Source: Actinacidiphila glaucinigra (GTDB taxonomy: Bacteria > Actinomycetota > Actinomycetes > Streptomycetales > Streptomycetaceae). From it: a stretch of DNA of 64,000 nucleotides. A program made the position numbers and the translations under genes. Below are positions 50,886-60,225 of the stretch, in pieces. The stretch's first letter is position 1; the number at the start of each line of letters is the position of its first letter. The stretch is from the NCBI RefSeq assembly GCF_900188405.1, contig NZ_FZOF01000033.1, forward strand, positions 1 through 64,000, written 5' to 3'. Below the pieces are notes generated by a model. It was not told the origin of the DNA. It was given only the letters and a program-made list of their open reading frames with translations, and searched no databases.

Positions 50886-51030
50886 CCCGCGCGGGCTGCG
50901 CCGCCCCAACCGTCGGCGTCGCCGCGGGGCCACCCGCCGGACCGGCCGTCACCGGAACGTACTCCCGGCAACCGGGCTCACGGATCACGGTGCCGCGGTC
51001 CCCCATTCCTGACGGGAACCGCGGGCGGGG

Positions 51031-51771
51031 TCAGCGGAGTTTCGCGAGCTGGGCGTCGATGACGTTCCTGGGCAGCTTCGGAGTGTCACCGGGGAAACCG
51101 TGGACCATGAACCAGACGATGACGGAGCCCTCGCGCACCACCAAGTGGTGGAAGGGAGCGCGGATCACTCCCTCGTCTCCGTCGATCTTCTGCGTGATGG
51201 TGTACTCGACGGCCTCGTCACCCAGGTGCGGGTCCGGCAGCGACCGGGGGTGCTCGAAGTGCTCCGTCCCGTCGGCCGGCATGGTGAACGACCTGCAGCG
51301 GGTGAGCGCCGCCCGAAGGTCCGCCACGGCTTTGTGGGCGTCGCCCGCGCCGCAGGCGACCAGGGCCACCTCGACATAGTCGCCGTGCCCGGAGACGAGG
51401 GTGTCGGTGCGTGCGCGCTGCGGGTACTCGCTGCCCTGCTGGGTGTTGTCGTAGACGGGCTGACACGCCGCCGGCTCGATGCGGGGCAAGTAGCCCGTGA
51501 ACAGGTGCACCGGCACCTGCGCGTCCTCGCCGCGTCCGGCCAGCGTCTGAAGGGTGTAGCCCGGTACGTCCTTGCGGTGGAGAGCGAGGGATTCGGCCTC
51601 GCGCTGACTGACCACACGGGAGCCGATGCCGCTCCCGTCCCCGTTGCGAGCCGCGGGCTTGTCGGCCGCGCCGTCGGCGCCGCCGCTCCCGCACCCCGCC
51701 ATCGTGCCCATCAGCGCGGCCGCGCAGACCGCCGACGCGGCGTGGGCCACCCATCTGTTCGACTTCGCCAT
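51031..51771 (-). CDS. Lipoprotein of unknown function
   Basis: A 246-residue protein. The signal peptide ends in a lipobox: AHAASAVCAAALMGTMAGCG, with Cys31 as the lipidation site, followed by a flexible G/A/D-rich linker. The mature domain starts around SRVVSQREAESLALHRKDVP and contains two Cys pairs (EPAACQPVYDN, VALVACGAGDA / LTRCRSFTM). The domain resembles actinobacterial lipoproteins related to the PknH sensor domain, but no named match is certain. It should sit on the outer face of the membrane. Confidence 0.8.
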   Translation of the reverse strand: MAKSNRWVAHAASAVCAAALMGTMAGCGSGGADGAADKPAARNGDGSGIGSRVVSQREAESLALHRKDVPGYTLQTLAGRGEDAQVPVHLFTGYLPRIEPAACQPVYDNTQQGSEYPQRARTDTLVSGHGDYVEVALVACGAGDAHKAVADLRAALTRCRSFTMPADGTEHFEHPRSLPDPHLGDEAVEYTITQKIDGDEGVIRAPFHHLVVREGSVIVWFMVHGFPGDTPKLPRNVIDAQLAKLR

Positions 51772-51915
51772 TCCCGCCCCTGACACCCGTTCCGCTGTCC
51801 TTCGGCAAGCCCCGTTGACGGGCCTGACAAGATCATTGAACACCGCAACGGTCATGGCCCACCATCGGGTTCAGCGGGCCGGGACGGAACACAGGCGACG
51901 CCGCTCTCGCGGGCC

Positions 51916-51959
51916 GTGCGCCGGTGCGGCGGCCCCGTGGGGAGGCCGCACCGGCGCAC
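51916..51959 (-). terminator. Perfect 15-bp hairpin after the S8 protease gene
   Basis: GTGCGCCGGTGCGGC (51916-51930), a 14-base loop, then the exact complement (51945-51959), 14 bp beyond the protease stop on the minus strand. Confidence 0.85.
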
Positions 51960-51973
51960 GTGTCGGTCGCGGA

Positions 51974-54900
51974 CTATCCGGCCGGCCAGTGCGGCCATGC
52001 CGGGGCGTAGCCGCACCACTCCTCGGGGCAGCCGGCGCGGTAGGCCCGGGTGACCGTCTCCGTCACCGACGCGCCGGTGCGGTCCGCCGCGGTCACCTGC
52101 AGCGAGACCCAGCCGGCGCCCGTCGCGGGCACGGTCACCCGACGGTCGCCGTCGCGGCCCCGGACCTCGGCCGAATGCCAGGTGGCTCCGTCGTCCGTGG
52201 AGTACCGCACCGACACCCGCTCGATGCCGGCGCCGCCGCTCGCTCCGGACTGCCGGCCGATGCCCAGGCCGAAGGTGAACTCCCTGTTGGCCGGGACCGA
52301 GTTGTCGCCGTCGAGCCCGGCCATGTCGTAGCGCGTGTCGAGCAGCGGCAGCGGACGCTCGCCGCCGGTGTGCTCCGAGCGGAAGCGCCAGGTGTCCGTG
52401 ATGTGCGTGCCCAGCTTCCACTCCGGGCTCTCGTGGTGCGCGGACGAGGTGAGCTCGTACCACTGGCCGCGTGCGGGCACGTCGAAGACGCCCTGTCCCG
52501 GCTCGTCGTTACGGGCGATCACCTTGCCCGATCCGTCACGCAGCACCGTCTCGCCGGACTCCAGGACCCGCAGCGGTTCGGACCGGTGGCCCGCCGCGTC
52601 CGAGAACATCGGCAGCGCGAGACGCAGCTTGTCCCCCGCGCGGGTGGCCTGCGCCCGGCCGTCGGGTCCGTTCACCGACAGCGACGGGTTGAACGGCGCG
52701 GTCAGCCAGTTGTCCGTGACCGTGCGTCCCTGGCGGAGGACCGTCGGATTGGTGTATTGGACTCCCAGCGGCCCGGCGTCCAGCGCGTACTCGAACGTGG
52801 CCGTCGTCCACGGCACTTCGGGCGTGTAGTACGCCGTCATCCGGTGCGGTGCGCGGAACACCGTCGACTGCTGGGCGAGATTCAGTCCGCGGTAGGTCAC
52901 CCATCCGTAGATCCCCTTGGGGTCGTTGGGGAATCCGGTGGTGCGGAAGCTGTGGTCCACGCGGGCCAGGTCGCGGCGCCGGTCCTGCCAGTTCGCGCCC
53001 GCCGGCACCCCGTCGTCATGGGCGTGGAAGGTGAAGTAGGTGCGTTCGCCGTTGCGCTGTCCCTTGATCCGGAGGGTCACCTCGCCCTTGGCGAGCCGCT
53101 CGCGCAGCAGGGTCAGGCCGTGGTCGTCGATGCCCAGCGTGGGGTCGGCCGCGTCGATCGACGCCGAGCCGGCCAGCAGGATCGCCGCCGGCCGGTGCGC
53201 CTTGATCGCCTGGTAGCGCCCGTCCAGCTCCTCCCAGGGCAGGCTCCAGTCCGACTCCAGGAGCACGATCCGGTCCTCGACGTCGAGACCCGTCAGGTCC
53301 CCGCCGTAGCCGGCGTCGGTGACCCGCTTCTCCAGGTCCCAGTCCGTCCGCTGCGTCATCAGCCCCACCGGTACGTCCACCGGGGTGCCGGAGCCGCCGG
53401 CGGTCGTCGCGAGGACGGACGGCTGCTCCCAGGAGGCGGCGGAGAAGTACGTCAGTCCGGGTATCTTGGCGCTGCCCACGGCATACGAGCGGTAGGCGCC
53501 GGAATAGAGGGGCGCGATCAGGCCCTTCGCGTCGCCCGCGGCGGCCGACGAGACCAGCCCGGTCGCCGAACCCCACTCGTTGAGCCGCATCTTCGGGTCG
53601 TCGATGCCCATGGTGACCGGCTTCGCGGCGGACAGATCGGTCCTCAGCGTCCGGTCGCCGGTGAGGGTCACGCGCCGGGCGACGACGACGGACGTCTCGG
53701 GCACGCTCGCCCTGCCGTACCGGACGTACTCCCACACCCCGCCGAACACCCGGTAGTCGCCGACCGGCAGCCGCAGTTCCTGGGTCCCCTCGGTGAGGCT
53801 GACCAGCTGGGACTCACCGGTCCTCTCGTTCTGCACCACCAGGTTGGTGTACGCCGTCTCGACCCCGGCCCGCAGGGCCGCGGCTTCGAGGGTGAGGGTG
53901 GCGCTCGGGCTCTCCGCCTCGACGCCGACGGGGGTGCGCGCCGTGCTGCCGTCACTGCCGCGCGCGGTGATCCAGGCGCCGTGGGCGCCGGCCGACGCCC
54001 GGGCGGTGTCGATGCGCACGGTCGCCTCGGCGGTGCCGCCCGCCGGGACGGTCAGCCGGCGGGTGACGAGCGAGACGGGTGCCTTCCCGGTCAGGGAGAG
54101 GTTCAGCCGGATGTCCTTGGACCCGCTGTTGCGGTAGGTCACCGTGCGGGTCGGGTTGCCGCCGTACGGCCAGGCCAGCTCGGCGGAGACCGCGGCCGGG
54201 GAGGCGGTGACCGGCGACGAGAGCGCACCGGGCACGTCCACACTGCCCGCGCCCTGCTCGTACACTCCGGCGCCGTCGACCGGGTCGGCGGCGCCGATGA
54301 GCGCCGCCTTGAGCTGCTGCGCGTCCCAGTCGGGATGCCGCTGCTTGAGGATGGCCGCCGCGCCGGAGACGTGCGGGGTCGCCATGGAGGTGCCGCTGAT
54401 CGTCGCGTAGAACTCGCTGTTCGCGGCCGCGTCCAGGGTGCCCGCCGCGCGGGCGGCGGTGATCGCGCTGCCCGGCGCGGTGATCTCGGGCTTGACGCCG
54501 CCGTCGGTCACCGCCGGGCCCTGGGAGGAGAACGAGGACATCTCGCCCTGCTTGGTGATCGACCCGACGGTCAGGGCGCTCGGCGCGGCGGCCGGCGTGC
54601 CGATGCTGCCCGGCGTGCCCTCGTTGCCGGCCGCGACGACGAACAGCGGCCCGCCGTCCGCGGACAGGGTCTCGACCGCCTGGGAGACCGGGTCGCTGCC
54701 GTCGCTCGGCAGGCTGGAGCCGAGGCTCATCGAGACGATGTCGGCGTCCTGGGCGGCCGCCCACTCCATGCCTTCGAGGATCCCGCTGAAACTGCCGGAC
54801 CCGCCGCCGTCGAGCACCTTGCCGATCAGCAGCGAGGCGCCCGGAGCGACGCCCTTGTAGCGGCCCTGCGAGGCCGCGCCGCTTCCCGCGACGGTCGAGG

Positions 54901-55693
54901 CGACGTGCGTGCCGTGGCCGTTGAGGTCGGTGACGTCCTCGTCCCAGGTGAAGTTCTTCTCCGCGACGACCTTGTTCTTGAGGTCGGGGTGGGCCGGGTC
55001 GTACCCGGTGTCCAGCACGGCGACCTTCACGCCCTTGCCGTCGAGGCCCTTGCGCCATGCCTCGGGCGCGCCGGTCATGGCGACGGACCGGTCGAGGCTC
55101 GCCTCGACCTCGGCGTCCAGCCAGAGTTTCCCGGGCGCGGCGGCGCGGGACGTCCCTCCAGCGGCGAGGAAGCCCTGCCAGGCCGCGGCCGCCTCGGACT
55201 TGGCGACCGTACGGGCCGCCAGCCCCAGTTCGGGGAAGGTGTCCCGCTGCGTGGACCCGCGCAGTGCGGAGCCGGCCCGGGCCGTCGTGATCAGCGGAAT
55301 GGACGCCCGGGTGGCGTCGTCGAGCCCCTGCGCGGCGAGTGCGGTGACGTCGAAGAGCTGCCGGTCGACCCGTCCTTCGGCCAGGGGTTGCGTGGCGTCG
55401 ACGGGAAGCACGTACTCGTGGTCGTTGATCCTCGCCCGGGTGAAGGCGATGTGGCCGCGGCCCTTGCCCGGGGTCACCCCGCTGACCTGGAGCCCGCTCC
55501 CGCTGCCGGTGAAGGCGACCCGGTCGCCGCTGATCAGTGTGACGGTGAACTGCCCGGGCGGCGCCGGTGGTGCGGCGGCCGGACGGCCGGCCCCGGCGAC
55601 GGGCTCCGGCTCGGCTGCCGCCGGCAGCCCGGTGGCGAGCAGCGCCACCGCGGTGGCCGCGACCACGGCCGCGGTCCTCGATCTGGATCGCAT
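51974..55693 (-). CDS. Secreted S8 (subtilisin-type) serine protease, 1239 residues
   Basis: Signal peptide 1-27 (AAVVAATAVALLATGLPAAA). A propeptide follows to about 205. The S8 catalytic domain has Asp228 (VAVLDTGYDPAHPDL), His260 (NGHGTHVAST), Asn357 (VVAAGNEGTPG) and Ser436 (SGTSMATPHVSGAAA). The remaining 750 residues are beta-rich modules (LTVPAGGTAEATVRIDTARA, VGDYRVFGGVWEYVRYGRAS, WYELTSSAHHESPEWKLGTH), as in large streptomycete subtilisins that are processed outside the cell. AGGGGAG lies upstream of the ATG. Monocistronic, with a strong terminator. Confidence 0.95.
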   Translation of the reverse strand: MRSRSRTAAVVAATAVALLATGLPAAAEPEPVAGAGRPAAAPPAPPGQFTVTLISGDRVAFTGSGSGLQVSGVTPGKGRGHIAFTRARINDHEYVLPVDATQPLAEGRVDRQLFDVTALAAQGLDDATRASIPLITTARAGSALRGSTQRDTFPELGLAARTVAKSEAAAAWQGFLAAGGTSRAAAPGKLWLDAEVEASLDRSVAMTGAPEAWRKGLDGKGVKVAVLDTGYDPAHPDLKNKVVAEKNFTWDEDVTDLNGHGTHVASTVAGSGAASQGRYKGVAPGASLLIGKVLDGGGSGSFSGILEGMEWAAAQDADIVSMSLGSSLPSDGSDPVSQAVETLSADGGPLFVVAAGNEGTPGSIGTPAAAPSALTVGSITKQGEMSSFSSQGPAVTDGGVKPEITAPGSAITAARAAGTLDAAANSEFYATISGTSMATPHVSGAAAILKQRHPDWDAQQLKAALIGAADPVDGAGVYEQGAGSVDVPGALSSPVTASPAAVSAELAWPYGGNPTRTVTYRNSGSKDIRLNLSLTGKAPVSLVTRRLTVPAGGTAEATVRIDTARASAGAHGAWITARGSDGSTARTPVGVEAESPSATLTLEAAALRAGVETAYTNLVVQNERTGESQLVSLTEGTQELRLPVGDYRVFGGVWEYVRYGRASVPETSVVVARRVTLTGDRTLRTDLSAAKPVTMGIDDPKMRLNEWGSATGLVSSAAAGDAKGLIAPLYSGAYRSYAVGSAKIPGLTYFSAASWEQPSVLATTAGGSGTPVDVPVGLMTQRTDWDLEKRVTDAGYGGDLTGLDVEDRIVLLESDWSLPWEELDGRYQAIKAHRPAAILLAGSASIDAADPTLGIDDHGLTLLRERLAKGEVTLRIKGQRNGERTYFTFHAHDDGVPAGANWQDRRRDLARVDHSFRTTGFPNDPKGIYGWVTYRGLNLAQQSTVFRAPHRMTAYYTPEVPWTTATFEYALDAGPLGVQYTNPTVLRQGRTVTDNWLTAPFNPSLSVNGPDGRAQATRAGDKLRLALPMFSDAAGHRSEPLRVLESGETVLRDGSGKVIARNDEPGQGVFDVPARGQWYELTSSAHHESPEWKLGTHITDTWRFRSEHTGGERPLPLLDTRYDMAGLDGDNSVPANREFTFGLGIGRQSGASGGAGIERVSVRYSTDDGATWHSAEVRGRDGDRRVTVPATGAGWVSLQVTAADRTGASVTETVTRAYRAGCPEEWCGYAPAWPHWPAG

Positions 55694-56064
55694 AACCTTG
55701 TACCAACTCCCCTGAGATCGCCCGATGAACGAGCGTCACCGGCGTGTGCCCGGCCACAGTCGGGCCGCGGGTTGAGGCCGTGCCAGGTGGCGGGGCTGGC
55801 GCAAAGGCGCCATGTCACCTGTTCGCCAATCGGCAACCCCGCGTTCGTCGACGCGACCGGGGAGCGCGCTCGCGGGGCCCGAAAGCCCGTGCGGCATCGC
55901 GGTGTTGAGGCCGGGCATGGTGTCCGTGTGTTCGTGCGGGTCGCCGAGCGACGCACCGACAACCGCAGCCCGACGACTTGGGAATCCCGCCGGCCGCTGT
56001 GGCCTGTCACCGAGGGGAGGACGTGGGACGCCTGGGCGGGGGCCCGGGTGACCAGGTCCTCGAT
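55694..56064. other. Intergenic stretch, no supported gene
   Basis: Upstream of the protease gene. It probably contains its promoter. No domain or convincing frame was found on either strand. Confidence 0.35.
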
Positions 56065-56423
56065 TCAGCCGGTGGGGTTCTCCGTTCCGAGCAGATCGGG
56101 GATGGCTTGGGCCTGCCGGTCGAGAGCCCGGCGCATCTGATACCCGGTGTGGGCAGTGTGGCGACCGACTCTGACACGGCGTACCTCGTGCGGATTCTCG
56201 GCGCTCCACGCGAGCTCGGTGTCGACGTGGTCCTCACCCGCGAACGACAGGATCAACCGCGTCTGAACGTCACGTCAGCCCGGTGGTAGCGGACACGCAT
56301 GGCCCGCGGGTATATATCGTGCCGGACTTCATCCACTTCGGGGCCGGTGAACCCCAGCCCTTCCACGACGGCACCTATCCGAAGACATGCCTCGGCGACA
56401 AATGTCTTCACCCGGATGTCCAC
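56065..56423 (-). pseudogene. Hypothetical gene with a single frameshift
   Basis: A GTG at 56423 starts VDIRVKTFVAEACLRIGAVV, EGLGFTGPEVDEVRHDIYPR and AMRVRYHRADVTFR, then meets a TGA near 56252. One base away the next frame continues LILSFAGEDHVDTELAWSAE, VRRVRVGRHTAHTGYQMRRA and LDRQAQAIPDLLGTENPTG to a stop. The two halves together make a sensible protein of about 119 residues of a small streptomycete family of unknown function. Total length is one base short of a full frame. The gene is probably inactivated, unless the shift is a sequencing error. Confidence 0.6.
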
Positions 56424-56541
56424 TCAACGAGTATCGACCGCAACACAGATCGAACGACTGCCGCTCTAGACGTGCGCGTCACCATGCCTTGCCGCGCAGG
56501 AGGGTTTGGCCCGCATACGCACGGTGCTGCGCCGGTCCGTG

Positions 56542-56547
56542 TAGCGT
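56542..56547 (+). promoter_or_regulatory. TAGCGT -10 box, leaderless start
   Basis: TAGCGT is followed by seven bases and the ATG at 56555. Confidence 0.45.
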
Positions 56548-56554
56548 CCTTCCC

Positions 56555-57232
56555 ATGATCAGCGTCGAACACGCGGCGGAACTGGCCCGGATCCACGTGG
56601 ACGAGGACCCTCTCAACGCACAGGTGCAGTTGGTGCCGATCGAGGGCTACGTGGCCGTAGTCGCCGAGGTCGCCTACTTCGGGTATCAGGATCGCCGGTA
56701 CCTGGAGACCGGCGACCCGTCGATGATGGTGATCGGCATCGGACCCGTACGCGTGGACCTGGAAACAGGCGAGTGCAGGATGATGGGCTCTCTCGAGGCC
56801 ACGGAACTGGACCTGTTCGACGTCGATGAGCTCGAGTTGGTCGGGCCCGGCGGCTGGCGCCTCGTCCCGCCCGAGCTGACGGCCTCCTGGCGGGCCGTCT
56901 TCGACGCCGAGCCCGCCGCCGGCGACCTCACCGGGCCCTGTCCACAGTGCGCTGCGACGGATCTCCACCGCTGGTACCGGGTGGACGGACCTCTCGACGA
57001 GATGATCGACGGGGTGCACGCCGTTGCCTTCGGATGGCTCACCGAGTGGTGCGCCTCGTGTCATCTGTGCCACGAGGACGGCGACAGCTTCGTGCCGGAC
57101 TACTGGCGGTCCCCGTATGACGTACCCGATGCGTACGCGGTGAAGTTCGCGCCACGGCTCGTCGAAGCCGCCAGGCAGGCACACCTGCAGGCCGAAGAGC
57201 GTTCGCCCAGGGCGACTGACAGATCGCCGTAG
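56555..57232 (+). CDS. YrhB/Imm35-like protein with C-terminal zinc-ribbon-like part
   Basis: A 225-residue protein. The first 90 residues (ISVEHAAELARIHVDEDPLN, VAVVAEVAYFGYQDRRYLET, MMVIGIGPVRVDLETGECRM) fit the YrhB/immunity-35 pattern of an N-terminal helix followed by a small sheet. The second half holds four cysteines in CPQCAATDLHRWYR and WCASCHLCHEDGD, which could bind zinc. Orphan immunity protein is the likeliest class; no toxin gene is adjacent. The start is supported by the -10 box seven bases upstream. Confidence 0.7.
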   Translation: MISVEHAAELARIHVDEDPLNAQVQLVPIEGYVAVVAEVAYFGYQDRRYLETGDPSMMVIGIGPVRVDLETGECRMMGSLEATELDLFDVDELELVGPGGWRLVPPELTASWRAVFDAEPAAGDLTGPCPQCAATDLHRWYRVDGPLDEMIDGVHAVAFGWLTEWCASCHLCHEDGDSFVPDYWRSPYDVPDAYAVKFAPRLVEAARQAHLQAEERSPRATDRSP

Positions 57233-57426
57233 CCAGCCGACCGGCTCGACATCCGAGGGGGCCGGAAGAAGCCGCGCGACACCACGGGCCGCCCCGTGCG
57301 CGGCCATTAGCCCACGTTCCCCCGCCGCGCCTGCGCTTCGAACCGAGACAGCCATCCACAGCACCTTCGGCGAACTCCCCCAGATCGCCATCTGCCATGC
57401 GCTCTCCTCACGCCAGACGGAGAACA

Positions 57427-58044
57427 ATGCCGGGCATGGGGACAGACATATACGGGTTCATCGAGTGCCGCTGGGACCGCTGGCTGGACGAGGACGACCG
57501 TAGGTGGCACGGGGCCATCGACCTCGCGCACCTCTACAACGGGCGCTGCTACGCCGCCTTCGGATCTCTCTTCGGTGTCCGCGATGCCACCTCCTTTCGC
57601 CCGCTTGCCGATCACCGCGGCCTCCCGTCTGACGTTTCGCGAGAGGCTAAGGCCGACTCGGACGCACCCGGTGCGTCTTGGATCACCTGGGCGGAGTTGG
57701 TGGCCGCTGACTGGGAGGAGGTCGCCAACGAGGTCGATGAGTGCGTTCACGAGTACCGCCGGAACCCGGACGGGACCTGGGAAATGCATGGCCGGAATTC
57801 CGGCCTCACGCGCTTCGCCGAGCTTTCCGGAGTCGACGACCCCCACGATCTCTACCGCGCGGGCAGAACCTACGCCGAGGGCACCGAGTGGCCGGACGGG
57901 GACCGTCTCTTCCGCATCGGACGCCTACGCCGAAAGGATGCCGTGCCGGACAGTGAATGGGGTTCGGTCTGGTCGGTGATGCGCACGCTGGCAGACCTGC
58001 ACGGCGACGAGGGCGTCCGCCTGGTCGTCTGGTTCGACGCCTGA
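57427..58044 (+). CDS. Hypothetical protein, 205 residues
   Basis: It begins MPGMGTDIYGFIECRWDRWL, with an alternative start nine bases later. AIDLAHLYNGRCYAAFGSLF, GVRDATSFRPLADHRGLPSD and SWITWAELVAADWEEVANEV follow, ending GDEGVRLVVWFDA. The MGTDI.G..E opening and a W-rich body are shared by a group of actinobacterial proteins found among immunity-type genes. Function unknown. It follows the YrhB-like gene on the same strand after about 195 bp. Confidence 0.7.
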   Translation: MPGMGTDIYGFIECRWDRWLDEDDRRWHGAIDLAHLYNGRCYAAFGSLFGVRDATSFRPLADHRGLPSDVSREAKADSDAPGASWITWAELVAADWEEVANEVDECVHEYRRNPDGTWEMHGRNSGLTRFAELSGVDDPHDLYRAGRTYAEGTEWPDGDRLFRIGRLRRKDAVPDSEWGSVWSVMRTLADLHGDEGVRLVVWFDA

Positions 58045-58272
58045 CTCCACCTGACCGTCGCGAGGCCCGCCCATCGGCTCGGACGGGTGCCTCGGGGCTC
58101 TCGCCGTTGGCCGCGGCATGGCAAGCCGTTCACCGGTTCCGACGGACTTCCACCACTCCCCCTGTCCGGGCACGTCGACCGGGAGTCCCTTCGGCCGGAC
58201 GGGCCGAGGCGACGATGCCGGTCCCGTCCTGATGTCTACCTGGGCAGCACACCGGTAGCCGATCAGTACCCG

Positions 58273-59145
58273 TCAGGGTGCCTTCGGGTGGGGTGCGTCC
58301 GCCCGTTCTTCGTGCGCTGTGCCGGCGGACTCGGTGTGTGTGAGGGCTGCCAGGAGCCGCAGTTTCTCGTCGCTGTCGCTGTCCTTGTCGGGGTAGTAGA
58401 CGACGAGGATGACGTCGTCGATGGGGAGTTTGTCGCGGTGGAGGGTGAGTTCACCGACGACGGGGTGGTTCACCGTGGTCGTGCCTCCGTCCAGCCTGCG
58501 GACGTCGTGGCGGGCCCACAAGGTGCGGAACCGCTGACTGGACAGGGCGAGCTCTCCGACGAGTTCGACGAACCGGGGGTTGTCCGTGTCGTCCCCGATC
58601 GTGGTGCGCAGGGCGGCGACGAAATCGGTGGCCGCTTTCGTCCAGTCGCGCTGGAAGGCCTGTTCCTCGGGGTCGAGGAACAGGGAACGAAGCCGGTTCT
58701 CGCCGGGCCGCAGACGGGGGGAGAGCGCGACCGCCATCGCATTGGAGGCCAGGACGTCGAACGCGCGCCCTTCGACGAACGCGGGGATCTGAAGATGGGC
58801 GAGCAGCTCGTGCACTCGCGCCGGTACGTGCTCGGGGCGCTTGCGGCGCGGCGTCCTGGGACGTGCCGCGGTCAGGCCGAGCAGATACGTCCGCTCGATG
58901 TCGTCGAGGTGCAGGACGCGGGCGAGTGATTCGAGGACCTGGGGTGAGGGGTTCTTGTCACGGCCCCGTTCCAGGCGCAGGTAGTAGTCGGGGCTGATTC
59001 CGGCCAGCAGGGCGACTTCCTCACGGCGCAGACCGGGCACGCGGCGATTGCCACCGGGCGGCAGGCCTGCCTGTGCCGGGGAGACCAGCTCACGCCGGGC
59101 ACGAAGGTAGCTGCCGAGCCGGTTGCCGGATTCCTCATCCCTCAT
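58273..59145 (-). CDS. XRE-family regulator with MmyB-like domain
   Basis: A 290-residue protein. Helix-turn-helix: GNRLGSYLRARRELVSPAQA, GLRREEVALLAGISPDYYLR, LERGRDKNPSPQVLESLARV. MmyB-like ligand domain from about VPARVHELLAHLQIPAFVEG to ILVVYYPDKDSDSDEKLRLL. It is divergent from the SDR gene at 59335; the intergenic region has the palindrome GGTCCTG-C-CAGGACC. The same arrangement occurs at 18024-19751, and the operator core matches that at 13485. The ATG at 59145 lies six bases after TACGGT. Confidence 0.92.
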   Translation of the reverse strand: MRDEESGNRLGSYLRARRELVSPAQAGLPPGGNRRVPGLRREEVALLAGISPDYYLRLERGRDKNPSPQVLESLARVLHLDDIERTYLLGLTAARPRTPRRKRPEHVPARVHELLAHLQIPAFVEGRAFDVLASNAMAVALSPRLRPGENRLRSLFLDPEEQAFQRDWTKAATDFVAALRTTIGDDTDNPRFVELVGELALSSQRFRTLWARHDVRRLDGGTTTVNHPVVGELTLHRDKLPIDDVILVVYYPDKDSDSDEKLRLLAALTHTESAGTAHEERADAPHPKAP

Positions 59146-59151
59146 ACCGCC

Positions 59152-59157
59152 ACCGTA
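59152..59157 (-). promoter_or_regulatory. TACGGT -10 box, leaderless start
   Basis: On the minus strand TACGGT is followed by six bases and the ATG of the XRE regulator at 59145. Confidence 0.45.
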
Positions 59158-59181
59158 ATGCGGTCCGCGTGCCTCAGAGGG

Positions 59182-59196
59182 GGTCCTGCCAGGACC
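59182..59196. promoter_or_regulatory. Candidate operator GGTCCTG-C-CAGGACC
   Basis: Perfect 7+7 bp palindrome with one central base, between the divergent XRE and SDR genes. Its core CCTGCCAGG is the same as in the palindrome next to the XRE gene at 12654-13445. Confidence 0.6.
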
Positions 59197-59334
59197 AGGG
59201 AAAACGGGGGCTCTGCCACGCCCCGCGGATGCCGTCAAGACTTCGGTACCACTGTTTCGCAAGAGACAGCGGACATCACTGGCTGCGCCGCGGGGCTGAG
59301 CTCCGCCGGCGCCCTGGACTGAAGGGAAGATCCC

Positions 59335-60096
59335 GTGGATCTCTCCAACCGCACCGTGCTCGTCGTCGGCGGAACCTCGGGTATCGGGCGAGAGCTGGCC
59401 CGCCGGTTCGCCGCGGCGGGCAGCACCGTGGCCGTCGCCGGCCGCAGCCCGCAGGCGCTCTCGGAACTCGCCGGAGAAGGCTTCGGCACGTTCACTGTCG
59501 ACGTCACCGACAGTTCCTCCGTCGCATCCTTCCGTGACGATGCACTCGCCCGGTACCCCGAGCTGGACACCGTGGTGACCATGTCAGGCGTCATGCTCAT
59601 GGAGGACCTGCGCGACCCCGCGCACTTCGAGGCGGCGCAGACGACGATCGACACCAACCTGCTCGGCACCATCAGGGTCATCGACGCCTTCACCCCCCAC
59701 CTGGTCCAGCGGGGTGAAGGCACCTTCGTCACCGTCACGTCCGGCATCGCCTTCCTGCCGTTCCCGCCCATGCCCAGTTACGCCGCCTCGAAGGCCGCGG
59801 TGCACGCCTACTCCGAGGCACTGCGGGCGCAGCTCGACGGCACCGGTGTCGGCGTCGTCGAGCTCGTCCCCCCGGCCGTCGCCACGGCAGGCCAGGAGAA
59901 GGTGAATCCGCACGCGCTGCCGCTCGACGACTTCGCCACCGAGGTCATGCACCTGCTCTCGCAGGACCCCACCCCGCGCGAACTCCTCGTGAAGGGCGTC
60001 CTGATGCACCGCTGGGCCGAGCGGGACGGCACCTACGACGACCTCGTCGCACGGCGCTCCCAGTCCCTGGCCATGCTCCCCGGCCGCGAAGGCTGA
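59335..60096 (+). CDS. SDR-family oxidoreductase (DltE-like)
   Basis: A 253-residue protein: VLVVGGTSGIGRELARRFAA (nucleotide site), DVTDSSSVASFRDDALA, VTMSGVM in place of NNAG, VTVTSGIAF and the active-site YAASK. The SGVM replacement and the insertion of PPAVATAG near the end are typical of the DltE subgroup. Divergent from an MmyB-type XRE regulator that probably controls it. GAAGGGAAG precedes the GTG. The substrate is unknown. Confidence 0.92.
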   Translation: MDLSNRTVLVVGGTSGIGRELARRFAAAGSTVAVAGRSPQALSELAGEGFGTFTVDVTDSSSVASFRDDALARYPELDTVVTMSGVMLMEDLRDPAHFEAAQTTIDTNLLGTIRVIDAFTPHLVQRGEGTFVTVTSGIAFLPFPPMPSYAASKAAVHAYSEALRAQLDGTGVGVVELVPPAVATAGQEKVNPHALPLDDFATEVMHLLSQDPTPRELLVKGVLMHRWAERDGTYDDLVARRSQSLAMLPGREG

Positions 60097-60225
60097 TGCC
60101 CCCACCAGGGCCGGGCGGACGGCGCGTGTTCGGCGTACGCGGCCCGACCCGCCGTGGGTCAGGGGTCGCAAGCGCGCCAGCGACCGCCCGGCAAGTCGCC
60201 AAGCGTTGGTAAGGTCAGCGCTGTC

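Noticed and set aside
51626..56140. Very long open frame (1504 codons) on the plus strand opposite the S8 protease
   Set aside because: Antisense shadow; the protease catalytic motifs on the minus strand prove the coding strand.
55978..56289. Plus-strand 103-codon frame
   Set aside because: Antisense to the frameshifted minus-strand gene at 56065-56423, whose joined product is more protein-like.
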